Part shown: positions 50,519 through 59,571 of the stretch, in pieces
How positions within the stretch are numbered: position 1 is the first letter of the stretch
Layout of the letters: each line of letters begins with the position of its first letter
NCBI GenBank assembly: GCA_041166745.1
Contig: JBEEGH010000002.1
Location: 124,001-188,000, forward strand
Direction of reading: 5' to 3'
Length of the DNA stretch: 64,000 bases
Origin: DASUCS01 sp041166745
GTDB lineage: Bacteria; Actinomycetota; Acidimicrobiia; Acidimicrobiales; JACDCH01
Notes under the pieces: generated by a model
What the model was told of the DNA's origin: nothing
The model's database searches: none
The model's input: only the letters and a program-made list of their open reading frames with translations
Program-made: the position numbers and the translations under genes

Positions 50519-51766
50519 GTGACAGCCGGCGTCGGTGAGCGGGTGACGGTGACGCAGCGCTGGTGGCACCTGCTGCTGGTGTTGGGGGTCACCATCGCCG
50601 GCGCCATCCCCCGGGCCGCCCGCATCGCCGCCCAGGACGGCTTCTCGTGGGACGAGTCCTATTACGTCCCCGCCGCTCGGGGCTACCTGCACGGCGACTT
50701 CACGAACAACTTCGAGCACCCGCCCCTCGGCAAGTGGGCCATCGCTGCCGGCATCCGCCTGGTGGGCGACCGACCGCTCGGCTGGCGGCTCGCCGCGCTC
50801 GTGGCCGGCATCCTCACCATCCCGCTCACCTGGCTGCTCGCCCGCCGCCTGTTCGGGTCGGTCTGGTGGGCCACGTTCGCCGCGTTCTTGGTGGCCACCG
50901 ATGGTCTGCTCATCGTCCAGAGCCGCACCGCGCTCCTCGACAGCCTCCTGCCCCCGCTGGTCGTGGGGGCCGCGCTCTGCATCGTGCTGCACGTCGATCG
51001 CCGCGACGAGCGCCCGTTCTCGCCGTGGCTGATCGGGGCCGGCGTGCTGCTCGGCGCGGCGATGGCGGTGAAGTGGGAGGCCGGCGGTGCCCTCGTCGGC
51101 GTGCTCGTCGGGTTCGTGGTGATCGGGCGGCACGACCGGCGCAAGGTCGGCGCCGCGTTGGTCGCGTTCCTCGCCGTGCCCGTGGTGGTCTACATGGCCA
51201 GCTACGCCGGACACTTCCAGCACGGGCTGAGCTTCACCGACTTCTTCCGGCTCCAGAACAACATGCTCCGCTACCACCAGAATTTTCGACTCGATCATCC
51301 GAGCGACAGCTCGCCGTTGACGTGGCTGTGGCTGCAGCGCCCCGTCGCGTATGGCTCGCTCAATTCGTCCGACCGCATCTCCATCCACATGGCGTTGGGC
51401 AACCCCGCGTTGTGGTGGTCGTTCGTCGCGTCGCTGCCGTTGCTGCTGGTCGTGTGGTGGCGCGAGCGCGATCGCACCGTGGAGGTCGTGCTGTTCGCGT
51501 GGCTCGTGTTGCATCTCGTGTGGCTGGTCGTGCTGCGCCCCGGCTTCATCTACTACCTCACCCCGCTCGTGCCGTTCATGGCCATCGGGGTCACGTGGTC
51601 GGTGCGCTGGGTGGCGTTGCGCTGGCGGGTCGGTCGGCCACTGCCGATCGTGGTGGCCGCCGCCGTGCTCGTCGCCTTCCTGCTCTACCTACCCGTGTGG
51701 ACCTACCACGACATGAGCCTGCGGCGGTTCCACTCCCTCATGCTCTTCGACGGCTGGGAGCCCTGA
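50519..51766 (+). CDS. Protein O-mannosyltransferase (PMT/GT39 family)
   Basis: 415 residues, about ten membrane helices. The N-terminal catalytic loop has FSWDESYYVPAARGYLHGDFTNNFEHPPLGKW, where the Asp-Glu pair and EHPPLGK match the PMT family. The second signature is SRTALLDSLLPPLVVG, and a further loop carries MLRYHQNFRLDHPSDSSPLTWLWLQRPVAY. The enzyme moves mannose from polyprenyl-phosphate-mannose to Ser/Thr of secreted proteins. Its neighbours encode Ser- and Thr-rich surface proteins. Its 3' end overlaps the convergent GT87 gene by 78 bp. Confidence 0.9.
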   Translation: MTAGVGERVTVTQRWWHLLLVLGVTIAGAIPRAARIAAQDGFSWDESYYVPAARGYLHGDFTNNFEHPPLGKWAIAAGIRLVGDRPLGWRLAALVAGILTIPLTWLLARRLFGSVWWATFAAFLVATDGLLIVQSRTALLDSLLPPLVVGAALCIVLHVDRRDERPFSPWLIGAGVLLGAAMAVKWEAGGALVGVLVGFVVIGRHDRRKVGAALVAFLAVPVVVYMASYAGHFQHGLSFTDFFRLQNNMLRYHQNFRLDHPSDSSPLTWLWLQRPVAYGSLNSSDRISIHMALGNPALWWSFVASLPLLLVVWWRERDRTVEVVLFAWLVLHLVWLVVLRPGFIYYLTPLVPFMAIGVTWSVRWVALRWRVGRPLPIVVAAAVLVAFLLYLPVWTYHDMSLRRFHSLMLFDGWEP

Positions 51767-52954
51767 CCCCGGGTACCGCCACGCGGCGCGCACGCCGAGC
51801 ACCCCCGCGACGAGGAGCAGCACGTTGCGGCCGAGAGCGACGGCCAGCGCGTCGCCTTCGAGGTTGAAGTACTTGAAGTACATGGCCGGATAGAAGATGC
51901 CGCTCAGCAGCACCGAGCCCGCGAGGGCGAGCGCCGCGCCGCGCAGCAGGCGGGGCGCGAAGGCCAGGCCCGCGGCCATCGGCGCGACCAGCCAGACCAA
52001 GTACTGCGGCGAGAACACGCGCCCGACCGCGGTGAGCAGAACGAGGCTGCCGGCGATCACCACGCACAGGTGGCCACCGTCACCGCGCCGCACCCGGCGC
52101 AGCGTGGTGAGCGTGAGGTCGGCGAGCACGCCGAGCGCGGCGACGTTCGACAGCACCTTCAGTCGGTCGGCGAAGGTGCCCTGCACGTCGAACGCTCCGA
52201 ACGCGCCGACGACCTTGATGTCGGAACCGAACAGCGATTGCCACACCATCGCGAACGTGCCGTAGATGCTCTCGGCGTGCACGCCGCGATGCAGGTGGTA
52301 CGCGGCGATGCTGTCGTACATCTCGGGCAGATCGAACACGAACGGCGCGACGAACACGGCGACGACCAACGACGCGGCCGCGAACGGGCGCCAGCGCCGC
52401 GGGGCCACCGCCACGAGGCCGGGCAGGATCAGCACCGGCGTGAGCTTGGCGGCGATGCCGAGACCGAGCCACACCCCGCTCGCCGACCAGCGCCCGGCGG
52501 CGGCTCGTTCCAGCGACCACGCGATCGAGGCCGCGACCACCAGGTCGAGCCGGGTGTAAGCGACAGGGCCGAGCAGCGGGATCAGCACCAGCCATGCACC
52601 GACGCCCCACCACGAGCCGGTCCGGCGGGCCAGCCGGTAGATGGCCACGAGCCCGAGCGCATCGAAGGCGATGCAGAGGATGATGAACTCGGTGCGGTAC
52701 GTGAGCACGTCGACGGCGTACGGGGCGTTGGCGACCACGAGCGCACCCGGCGGGTATTCCACGCCGAAGTCGCGGTACGGCCAGTGGTGAAAGTCCTGCA
52801 TCTGGTTGCCCCAGACGATGTAGTTGGCCACATCGCTCGTCGGGTCCACGACCGATCCGGGTTGGCCGTACACCGTCGGATGGTCAGCGACGTAGCCGGC
52901 CACCAGGCGCGTGGCGGCAAAGGCCAGCAGCACGATCAGCCACGGACGCCGCAC
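51689..52954 (-). CDS. GT87-family (DUF2029) membrane mannosyltransferase
   Basis: 421 residues, about ten or eleven membrane helices. The GT87 pattern is visible: DPTSDVANYIVWGNQMQDFHHWPYRDFGVEYPPGALVV near the N-terminus (aromatic/Asp loop, YPPG), AYTRLDLVVAASIAWSLERA, and GLGIAAKLTPVLILPGLV, FSPQYLVWLVAP. Family members add alpha-mannose from polyprenyl-phosphate-mannose to lipoglycans or glycoproteins. It is convergent with the PMT gene and overlaps it, so the two may be regulated antagonistically or serve the same surface glycan. Confidence 0.88.
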   Translation of the reverse strand: MRRPWLIVLLAFAATRLVAGYVADHPTVYGQPGSVVDPTSDVANYIVWGNQMQDFHHWPYRDFGVEYPPGALVVANAPYAVDVLTYRTEFIILCIAFDALGLVAIYRLARRTGSWWGVGAWLVLIPLLGPVAYTRLDLVVAASIAWSLERAAAGRWSASGVWLGLGIAAKLTPVLILPGLVAVAPRRWRPFAAASLVVAVFVAPFVFDLPEMYDSIAAYHLHRGVHAESIYGTFAMVWQSLFGSDIKVVGAFGAFDVQGTFADRLKVLSNVAALGVLADLTLTTLRRVRRGDGGHLCVVIAGSLVLLTAVGRVFSPQYLVWLVAPMAAGLAFAPRLLRGAALALAGSVLLSGIFYPAMYFKYFNLEGDALAVALGRNVLLLVAGVLGVRAAWRYPGSGLPAVEEHEGVEPPQAHVVVGPHG

Positions 52955-52994
52955 TACGGCAGCGTACGGCGACCGCCGAAACGGGACCGTTCCG

Positions 52995-53030
52995 GAGGCA
53001 ATAAGGAGCGTTACCGCTCCCTATTGCCTC
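52995..53030 (-). terminator. Hairpin with GAGGCAAT arms, copy 2
   Basis: Outer arms GAGGCAAT/ATTGCCTC (8 bp) and inner GGAGCG/CGCTCC with loop TTAC. It starts 6 bp after the stop of the second large surface-protein gene and lies before the GT87 gene on the same strand. The arms are the same as those of the hairpin at 46301-46343. Confidence 0.75.
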
Positions 53031-53035
53031 GAGTA

Positions 53036-56000
53036 TCAGGACGGACGGCGACGCAGGGCGGCGGGTGTGAGCTGCAAGGCGATGCCGATCGCGATGAACG
53101 CGAACCCGACGGCCACCCAATGCGACACGTCGAAGCCGGTGCGAGCGAGCAGTATCAACGGCAGCACGATGTCGATGTGCGCGGTGTCGGTGGCGCTGAC
53201 CTGCTTGCCCAGCGGATCCGTAGCGGTGGCCGTGCCGAGGTTGTCGGTCGGTGAATCGCCGGTGATCGTGACCGTCTTGGTCAACGTCGCCGACGCACCA
53301 ACCGCGAGCGATGCGATCGTGCCGATGTCGCCGAGCTTGTCGTCGGTCACCTTCACCGCGGTCAGCACACAGTCGCCGATGTTCTTCACGACATACGTGT
53401 AGGTCACGCTCTGCCCCGGCTCGACCGACACGGGGTTCGCTGTCTTGTCGATGGTGATGGCCGGATGGATGATGTCGACAGAGTGACTGGCTTCTCCGCC
53501 GGCGTCGCGACCGCGCACGTCCGTACCCGAGACCGTCGCGGTGTTGGGCAACGGGTCGGGATCGGATGCGGTCACGACGTGCGTGCAGTTGTACGTCCAC
53601 GTCTCGCCGATCGCCAGCACGGAATCGCCGTTGCCGTCGTCGACGACGTGCAGGCTGTCGCCGTCACAGATCGGGTCGGAGAGATCGACGGTCACGAGAT
53701 TGGCGAGGCCGTTGTTCTCCACGTCGATCACGTAGGTGATCGTGTCGCCGAGATGGGCGAACTGCGGTCCGTCCTTGATGATGCCGATGCTGATCGGGCA
53801 GAGCACGGTGATCTCCGCGGTGGAGGTGTTGTTCCCGGACTCACCCTCCGGCTCGTTCGACGACGAGACGTTGGCGGTGTTCGAGAGCACGCCGCAGTCG
53901 GCCACGTCGGTGAGCCCGGTCACGTGAATGGTGCGGGTGCTGCTCGGCGCCAGGTTGCCGAAGTCACAGGTGAGCAGCAGGCCGGTGATGCCGCAGTCCG
54001 CGCTGTCCTCGCTCCACGTGATACCCGCTGGCAGCGTGTCGGTCAGTTGCACGTCGTTCGACGTCTGCACGGCGTCGGTGCTCACCACGATGGTGAACGC
54101 CGCCGTGTCGCCGGCATCGATGATGTCGGTGTCGGCCGTCTTCAGCACCGACACGTCGCCACAGGTCACGTGCACCAGCACTTCGGCGCTGTCGTTGTTC
54201 GCCTGGGCCGACTGCCGCTCGTTCGTCGCGGTGATCGTCGCCTGGTTCACGATGTCGTCGCCGCAGTTCTCCGTCGACGTCGCGGCGCTGACGGTGACCG
54301 ACGCGGTGGCGCCCTTGTTCATGTTGCCGAAGCTGCAATCGAGGTTGACGCCGCCGGTGATGAGGCAGTCGCCGTTGTTGCTCGACCACGTGAACCCGGC
54401 GGGCAGCGTGTCCGTCACGTGTACGTCTTGCGCAATCGCGCCGTTGTCACCACCGACGTTCGCGGTGATCGTGAACGAAGCCGTCGCGCCCGCACTGATG
54501 GGGCTCGGGCCCGCCACCTTCGTCGAGGTCACGTCGGGGTACAGGATGTCGACCGACGCGTTGTCGGTGGACTCGACCGTCCGGCCGTAGTCGTCGGTGC
54601 CGGTGGCCTTGGCCGTGTTCACGAGCGGGTCGGTGTCCTGCATCGTGACCACGTGGCTGCACGAGTAATGCCACGTCTCGCCGACCTCGAGGAACCCGTT
54701 GCTGTTCGTGTCGCTGTTCGCCTGGAACACCGGGGCGGCGGCGCAGAGGGTGGTCTGCTCGTCGAGCGCGATGTTGTGCAGGCGCGGGCCGGTGGTGATC
54801 ACGTTGAAGCTGTAGTTCACCGTGTCGCCCACGTTGGCCGTCGCGCCCGCGCTCTTGTCGAGCGCGATGTTGATCGCGTTGAGGATGTTCACGTAGTTGA
54901 CGTTCACGGCTTGCTCGGCCGTGCCTTCGGTGACGGTCACGTTCACGTCGCCCGCCGACGCGCTGTTGGGCGGCGCCTGCGTCTCGGCCACGCGGTAGTT
55001 GCCGAGCTGGACGGGGCCGATCGTGCAGCCACTCGTCCCTCCGGCGATCGTGCACGTGGCCGCGTTGCCGCTGGGCCACAGGTGCGCGTCCTCGCCCGGG
55101 CTCTGGCGGGTGAGGTTGTTGTTCGCGTCCTTGTACAGCGCGAACGCGGTGCCGTCGAGGATCGCAGCATTGCTGGGCGTCACCGTCTGGCCGTTGATGC
55201 CGTGCAGCACCTTGTTGATGTGCACGAAGCCGACCTTGGCCGGGTTCTCGTACGGCGTGGCGGTGAGGTCAACGGCCTGGCGGAAGCCGACCGTCACCTT
55301 CTGCGGTGCGCTCTCGTCGAGGTTGTAACCGGGTGGAGCCAAGGTCTCGGCGACCCAGTAGTCGGCCGGCGTCACGCTCGAGAACGTGCAAATGCCGAGG
55401 GCGTTGCTCGTGCAGGTGTAGATCGGGGCGCCGGTGGCATTGGCGTTGTCGAACAAACCGAACTGCGCGCCCGGGAGGGCGTGGCCGGCATCGTCGTTCT
55501 TCTTCAACTTCACCGAGCCGCACGTCGAGACGTCCACGGTCGTCTGCGGCAGACGATCTTGCAGCGCGGCGTTGAACGATTCGCCGGACGAACGGCTGCG
55601 GATGTTCACATGGCCGAAGCCGGGGCAGGCGAGCAGCCCGCCGCCGATGGCGGTGTCGAACGCGACGAGGTCGACGGTGGCCTCACCGAACTCGCGCGAG
55701 CCGATGTTGCCGGTGGCGATGGTGTCGACGATCGTGCCGCTGTTGGTGTCGCCGGCCAACGAGCCGGCGGGAAGCAGCGACGTCGGAGACCAGTTCGACC
55801 CGTCCCACGAGAAGGTCGACAGGTCGGCGGTGCCACCGCCGCCCGGGAAGTCGAACGTGATGAGGATGTCGTTGGGGCTGCGCCCCTCGAACGGACACTG
55901 ATTGGTGATGTTGTTGCGGTTGAACTCGAAGTTGATGTGCGCGTCACCGTTGCCGGCGGCGCGCACGAATGCGAGGTCGAGGAACGCGGTCGTCGGGTTG

Positions 56001-56362
56001 AGGTTGAGCGGGCCGGTGATGCGCGTGTTCACGTAGGCGCGCAGGATGTTGTTCTTGCCGGGGCTCGCCCCGCCGGTGTTGCAGGCGAAGTTCTCGGGCT
56101 CGTTCTCTTTCGACGAGCCCTGGTAGCCGCTGTCGATGGAGTCGTCGGTCGCGGTGACGAGCGTGCCGGTGGCGTTGCTCCAGTCCATCGTCCCGGTGAC
56201 CGCGGCCTGCTCGATCATGTTGCCGTCGTCCTCGAAGCCGCCGACGCTGCCGCTGCTGAGCGGCTGCCCGGTTGCTTGAAGTACGCCGATTGTGGCCAAA
56301 AGCACTGCAGTCATCGCCGCGACGCCGACCAGCCGCCGCGCACGCATCGTGCGCTTCTTCAT
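53036..56362 (-). CDS. Large surface protein with SpaA and DUF11 repeats and LARTG C-terminal motif (second copy)
   Basis: 1108 residues. Same architecture as 46418-49270 with extra DUF11 repeats: signal peptide (RLVGVAAMTAVLLATIGVLQATGQP), N-terminal domain (GSVGGFEDDGNMIEQAAVTGTMDW), two SpaA-like regions (KLKKNDDAGHALPGAQFGLF; VHINKVLHGINGQTVTPSN), and five or so DUF11-type repeats (VTSTKVAGPSPISAGATASFTITANVGG; VSVLKTADTDIIDAGDTAAFTIVVS; ISIGIIKDGPQFAHLGDTITYVIDVEN). It ends LLARTGFDVSHW, a membrane helix and a short basic RRRPS tail, the usual sorting-signal shape. ATG 56362 has GGTGG upstream. Confidence 0.87.
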   Translation of the reverse strand: MKKRTMRARRLVGVAAMTAVLLATIGVLQATGQPLSSGSVGGFEDDGNMIEQAAVTGTMDWSNATGTLVTATDDSIDSGYQGSSKENEPENFACNTGGASPGKNNILRAYVNTRITGPLNLNPTTAFLDLAFVRAAGNGDAHINFEFNRNNITNQCPFEGRSPNDILITFDFPGGGGTADLSTFSWDGSNWSPTSLLPAGSLAGDTNSGTIVDTIATGNIGSREFGEATVDLVAFDTAIGGGLLACPGFGHVNIRSRSSGESFNAALQDRLPQTTVDVSTCGSVKLKKNDDAGHALPGAQFGLFDNANATGAPIYTCTSNALGICTFSSVTPADYWVAETLAPPGYNLDESAPQKVTVGFRQAVDLTATPYENPAKVGFVHINKVLHGINGQTVTPSNAAILDGTAFALYKDANNNLTRQSPGEDAHLWPSGNAATCTIAGGTSGCTIGPVQLGNYRVAETQAPPNSASAGDVNVTVTEGTAEQAVNVNYVNILNAINIALDKSAGATANVGDTVNYSFNVITTGPRLHNIALDEQTTLCAAAPVFQANSDTNSNGFLEVGETWHYSCSHVVTMQDTDPLVNTAKATGTDDYGRTVESTDNASVDILYPDVTSTKVAGPSPISAGATASFTITANVGGDNGAIAQDVHVTDTLPAGFTWSSNNGDCLITGGVNLDCSFGNMNKGATASVTVSAATSTENCGDDIVNQATITATNERQSAQANNDSAEVLVHVTCGDVSVLKTADTDIIDAGDTAAFTIVVSTDAVQTSNDVQLTDTLPAGITWSEDSADCGITGLLLTCDFGNLAPSSTRTIHVTGLTDVADCGVLSNTANVSSSNEPEGESGNNTSTAEITVLCPISIGIIKDGPQFAHLGDTITYVIDVENNGLANLVTVDLSDPICDGDSLHVVDDGNGDSVLAIGETWTYNCTHVVTASDPDPLPNTATVSGTDVRGRDAGGEASHSVDIIHPAITIDKTANPVSVEPGQSVTYTYVVKNIGDCVLTAVKVTDDKLGDIGTIASLAVGASATLTKTVTITGDSPTDNLGTATATDPLGKQVSATDTAHIDIVLPLILLARTGFDVSHWVAVGFAFIAIGIALQLTPAALRRRPS

Positions 56363-56473
56363 CTGTTCCACCCGTCCGTTGACTGCTCTCACGCAGTGTG
56401 TTCTGGCCACTCACGTAGAGCAATCACTGACCGCCCAACTCTTCGCGGACGATTCGGACACAGAGGTCGAATC

Positions 56474-56812
56474 ATGACGTCGCTCGCCCAAACGGACGCG
56501 TCGGTTGGCGCCAAAGCACCGCGGGTACCGACGGCCCCAGTGATCGTCGCCTACCTGTTGCTCGCCGCGCCCATCGCCGCGGCCGCGCTCTGGTGGGGCA
56601 ATTGGGTGTGGGTCGCGGTCGCGGCGGCGATCGCCGTCGTCGAGTACGCCACCCTTCAGCGCTCGCAACGCTTTTCGGCCCGGGTCTGGCGCAGTGTCGG
56701 CGTCGGGAAGCGCAGCCGCCGCGAGCACGGCACCGAAACGGTGTACGTCGCGACGGCCGTCGCCGGCGTTGCGCTCCTGGTCGCGGCGGTGCTCGCCAAC
56801 TACGCGGTGTAG
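56474..56812 (+). CDS. Small three-helix membrane protein
   Basis: 112 residues with about three membrane helices (VPTAPVIVAYLLLAAPIAAAALWW; WVWVAVAAAIAVVEYATL; VYVATAVAGVALLVAAVLANYAV) and a basic loop. ATG 56474 lies in a plausible start context. No family recognised. It is divergent from the second large surface protein and convergent with a small coiled-coil membrane protein. Confidence 0.65.
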   Translation: MTSLAQTDASVGAKAPRVPTAPVIVAYLLLAAPIAAAALWWGNWVWVAVAAAIAVVEYATLQRSQRFSARVWRSVGVGKRSRREHGTETVYVATAVAGVALLVAAVLANYAV

Positions 56813-56836
56813 CGCAGCACCGATTCGCGTCGAGCG

Positions 56837-57139
56837 TTACGCGGGGACGTCGGGGTCGAGCTCGTCGGCCTTCATGCGCAGATCTTCGGCGGACGCCCGG
56901 TGGTCGTCGGCCTCGAGGCGCTGCTGCTCGGCGGCGATGCCTTCACGCTTGGCGCGGGCGGCCCGCTCTTCGGCCTCAGCGGCTTTCCGCTGACCCTCGA
57001 GATCGGCGGCGTTCGCCATCTGGCGATGCGTGGCCGCTTGGTGCCGGCGCTCGTTGCTCTGCTTCTGCGCTCGAGCTCTCATCGCAACGACAGCGACGAC
57101 GACAACAACGAGCACGACGAGGATGATCGCAATAGCCAT
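56837..57139 (-). CDS. Small membrane-anchored coiled-coil protein
   Basis: 100 residues. One N-terminal helix (IAIILVVLVVVVVAVVAMRARA) and a charged alpha-helix with Arg/Glu/Ala heptads (AADLEGQRKAAEAEERAARAKREGIAAEQQRLEADDHRASAEDLRMKADELD). No family recognised. It lies 41 bp downstream of the PBP gene on the same strand. Confidence 0.7.
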   Translation of the reverse strand: MAIAIILVVLVVVVVAVVAMRARAQKQSNERRHQAATHRQMANAADLEGQRKAAEAEERAARAKREGIAAEQQRLEADDHRASAEDLRMKADELDPDVPA

Positions 57140-57180
57140 GCGTCGGGTTTCCCCGCATCACCGCGATCGACACCCGCAAA

Positions 57181-59511
57181 TCACGGACCCTTGGTCGTGG
57201 TCGTGGTGGTCGACGGTGCAGTGGTGGTGGTCGTCGGGTTCGGTTTCGTGGTGGTCGTCGGCGCGGGCGCAGTGGTGGGCGGCGCCGACGTCGACGTCGT
57301 CGTCGCGCCGTTGACGGTGAAGGTCGCCTCCGCCACCGGCTGCGCGCCGGCACCGAGGTCGCAGAACGCCTGCACCTGTTGCGGGCCAGGCGCAGCGTCG
57401 GCCGGCACGGTCAACGTCGCGCTGCGTTGATCGTCTGTCGATCCCTTCTGGGGGGGCGACTGCACCGCGCCGATGGCCACGTACCAACCGGCGACGCATT
57501 GCGCGAAGCCGGTGCCCTTCGCCGTGATCGTCGCGCCCGGGTCGCCGCTCGGTGGGTCGACGGCGAGCTTCGCGTTGTTGACCGCGTCGGCCAGCAGCGC
57601 GGCGGGCGGGTCGGGGAACTTCACCACGGGCACGTCGGCGAGCGCGCCGGTCATGAACTTCTTCCAGATCTGAGCGGGGAACGTCCCGCCGGTCACGGCG
57701 ATGCCGTGCACGTTGTCCATCGGCTTGCTGTTGCCTTCGGGATAACCCATCCACACCACGGCCGCGTAGTTCGGGGTGTAGCCCGCGAACCACGCGTCGC
57801 CGCTGTTCTCGGTCGTCCCCGTCTTGCCCGCCACCGGCCGGTCGAGCTTGGCCGCGGTTCCCGTCCCGCGCGCGACGACCTGCTGCAACACGAAGTCGAC
57901 GAGATGGGCGGTGTCGGGCTTCATCGCCGGCGCGGTCTTCGGCTTCGCCTCGTAGATGGTGCGACCGTCGGGCGACTGCACCTTCGCGATCGCGAACGGT
58001 TCCACCCGCTGACCTTCACGGGCGAACGACAGGTACGCGTCGGCCATCTCCAGCGGCGACACGTCACCGGTGCCGAGCGTGATCGACGGCTCGACGGGGA
58101 GGTCCGACGTGATGCCGGCGGCGTGGGCGAGCGCGACGGCCTTGTCCGGGCCCACCTGCAACACCAGTTGCGCGTACACGGTGTTGACGGAGTGCACCGT
58201 GCCGTCGATCAGGTCGGTGGCGCCGAAGCTCTCGTTGCCGTAGTTCGACACCGTCCACGGTCCCGACGACGTCGGCAACGTGATCTGCGGTGGCGCGGGG
58301 AACATCTGCTTCACGGTGCGGCCCGCTTCCGCGTTGGCCGCGAGCACGAACGGCTTGAACGTCGATCCGGCTTGGCGTCCGCTGCCGCCGCCTTCCTTGC
58401 CGCGCGCCAGGTCGACCTTGAGCGCGGCGTAGTCGCGGCCCCCGACGTAGGCGCGAATGGCGCCGCTCTGGTCGAGGGCGACGAGGGCCGCTTGCGGGTC
58501 GTCGGGCTTGTCGAGCGTCGACGCGATCGCGTCCTCGGCCGCCTTCTGGTCGTCGAGGTCCAACGTGGTCGTGATCTGCAACCCGCCGCCGTAGACCGCG
58601 CTCTCACCGAACTGCGCGATCGCCTGCTGGCGCACGAGGTCGACGAACCACGGCGCGACCGACGCCACCACCTTGGTCTGCTCGTTGCGGTCGATGGCCC
58701 CGAGCGGCTGTTGCTTCGTCGCCGCCGCATCGTTCGCGCTCAACTTGCCGGCCGCGACCATGGCGTCGAGCACGTGGTCGCGTCGCAGCTTGGCTTCGTC
58801 CGGATGGGCCGTCGGCTCCGCGGTCTCCGGGCCGCGCAACATGCCGATCAGCAACGCCGCCTGGTTGGTGTTGAGCTGCGCGGCCGTGGTGTTGAAGTAC
58901 ACGTGCGCGGCCGCTTGGATGCCGTAGGCCCCGCGTCCGAAGTACACGATGTTCAAGTAGCGCTCCAAGATGTCGCGCTTGTCGTGGGTCTGCTCCAACT
59001 TGATGGAGAGCACGCCTTCCTTTGCCTTGCGCCACAGCGACCGATCGGACGTCAGGTAGCTGTTCTTCACGAGCTGCTGCGTGATCGTGCTGCCGCCTTG
59101 CAGCGATTCGCCCCGCACGTCGTGCCACAGCGCGCGGAGCGTGCCTCCCGGATCGATGCCGTGATGGTCGAAGAAGTGTCGGTCTTCGGCCGACACCAAC
59201 GCGTCGGCGACCACCGGCGCCACCTGGTCGAGCTTCACGGGCTCGCGCAGCCCGTTCTGTTCGAACACCGCGATCTGGCGACCCTTGGCGTCGAGCACCA
59301 TCGACGAGCGCACGGGCGGCAGATCGTTCGGCAGCTTGACCGTGAACCACAGCGCCAGGAAGGCGATGAACCCGAGCAGCACCAGCCCGCCGAAGCCGCA
59401 CACCGGCCATCTCGCCCAATGCCAGTGACGGCGGAAGCGGGCACGGAAACCGCTGGGCGCCGCCTCGCTGGTGGCAGGGTCGTGGGTCTCAGCGGCGGCG
59501 GGCTCGGTCAT
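57181..59511 (-). CDS. Class A penicillin-binding protein (transglycosylase/transpeptidase)
   Basis: 776 residues. Short cytoplasmic tail and one membrane helix (about 38-58). GT51 transglycosylase domain (about 65-240) with the catalytic Glu in SAEDRHFFDHHGID and GGSTITQQLVKN. Transpeptidase domain with Ser383 in STFK, SVN (441-443) and KTG (563-565). It polymerises and crosslinks peptidoglycan. The C-terminus has an IPT/TIG-like domain (VDPPSGDPGATITAKGTGFAQCVAGWYVAI) and a Thr/Pro-rich tail. ATG 59511 has a GGAAGGG site and is preferred over 59520. Confidence 0.95.
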   Translation of the reverse strand: MTEPAAAETHDPATSEAAPSGFRARFRRHWHWARWPVCGFGGLVLLGFIAFLALWFTVKLPNDLPPVRSSMVLDAKGRQIAVFEQNGLREPVKLDQVAPVVADALVSAEDRHFFDHHGIDPGGTLRALWHDVRGESLQGGSTITQQLVKNSYLTSDRSLWRKAKEGVLSIKLEQTHDKRDILERYLNIVYFGRGAYGIQAAAHVYFNTTAAQLNTNQAALLIGMLRGPETAEPTAHPDEAKLRRDHVLDAMVAAGKLSANDAAATKQQPLGAIDRNEQTKVVASVAPWFVDLVRQQAIAQFGESAVYGGGLQITTTLDLDDQKAAEDAIASTLDKPDDPQAALVALDQSGAIRAYVGGRDYAALKVDLARGKEGGGSGRQAGSTFKPFVLAANAEAGRTVKQMFPAPPQITLPTSSGPWTVSNYGNESFGATDLIDGTVHSVNTVYAQLVLQVGPDKAVALAHAAGITSDLPVEPSITLGTGDVSPLEMADAYLSFAREGQRVEPFAIAKVQSPDGRTIYEAKPKTAPAMKPDTAHLVDFVLQQVVARGTGTAAKLDRPVAGKTGTTENSGDAWFAGYTPNYAAVVWMGYPEGNSKPMDNVHGIAVTGGTFPAQIWKKFMTGALADVPVVKFPDPPAALLADAVNNAKLAVDPPSGDPGATITAKGTGFAQCVAGWYVAIGAVQSPPQKGSTDDQRSATLTVPADAAPGPQQVQAFCDLGAGAQPVAEATFTVNGATTTSTSAPPTTAPAPTTTTKPNPTTTTTAPSTTTTTTKGP

Positions 59512-59571
59512 CGCCCGCATCCCTTCCCCGGCGTCGCGCTTACGACACGCAGCGGGGTCAGACGGTCACAA

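Noticed and set aside
53465..56812. Open frame of about 1100 codons on the plus strand opposite the second large surface protein
   Set aside because: Same reasoning; only its last 112 codons (from ATG 56474) form a separate plausible membrane protein, which is called on its own.
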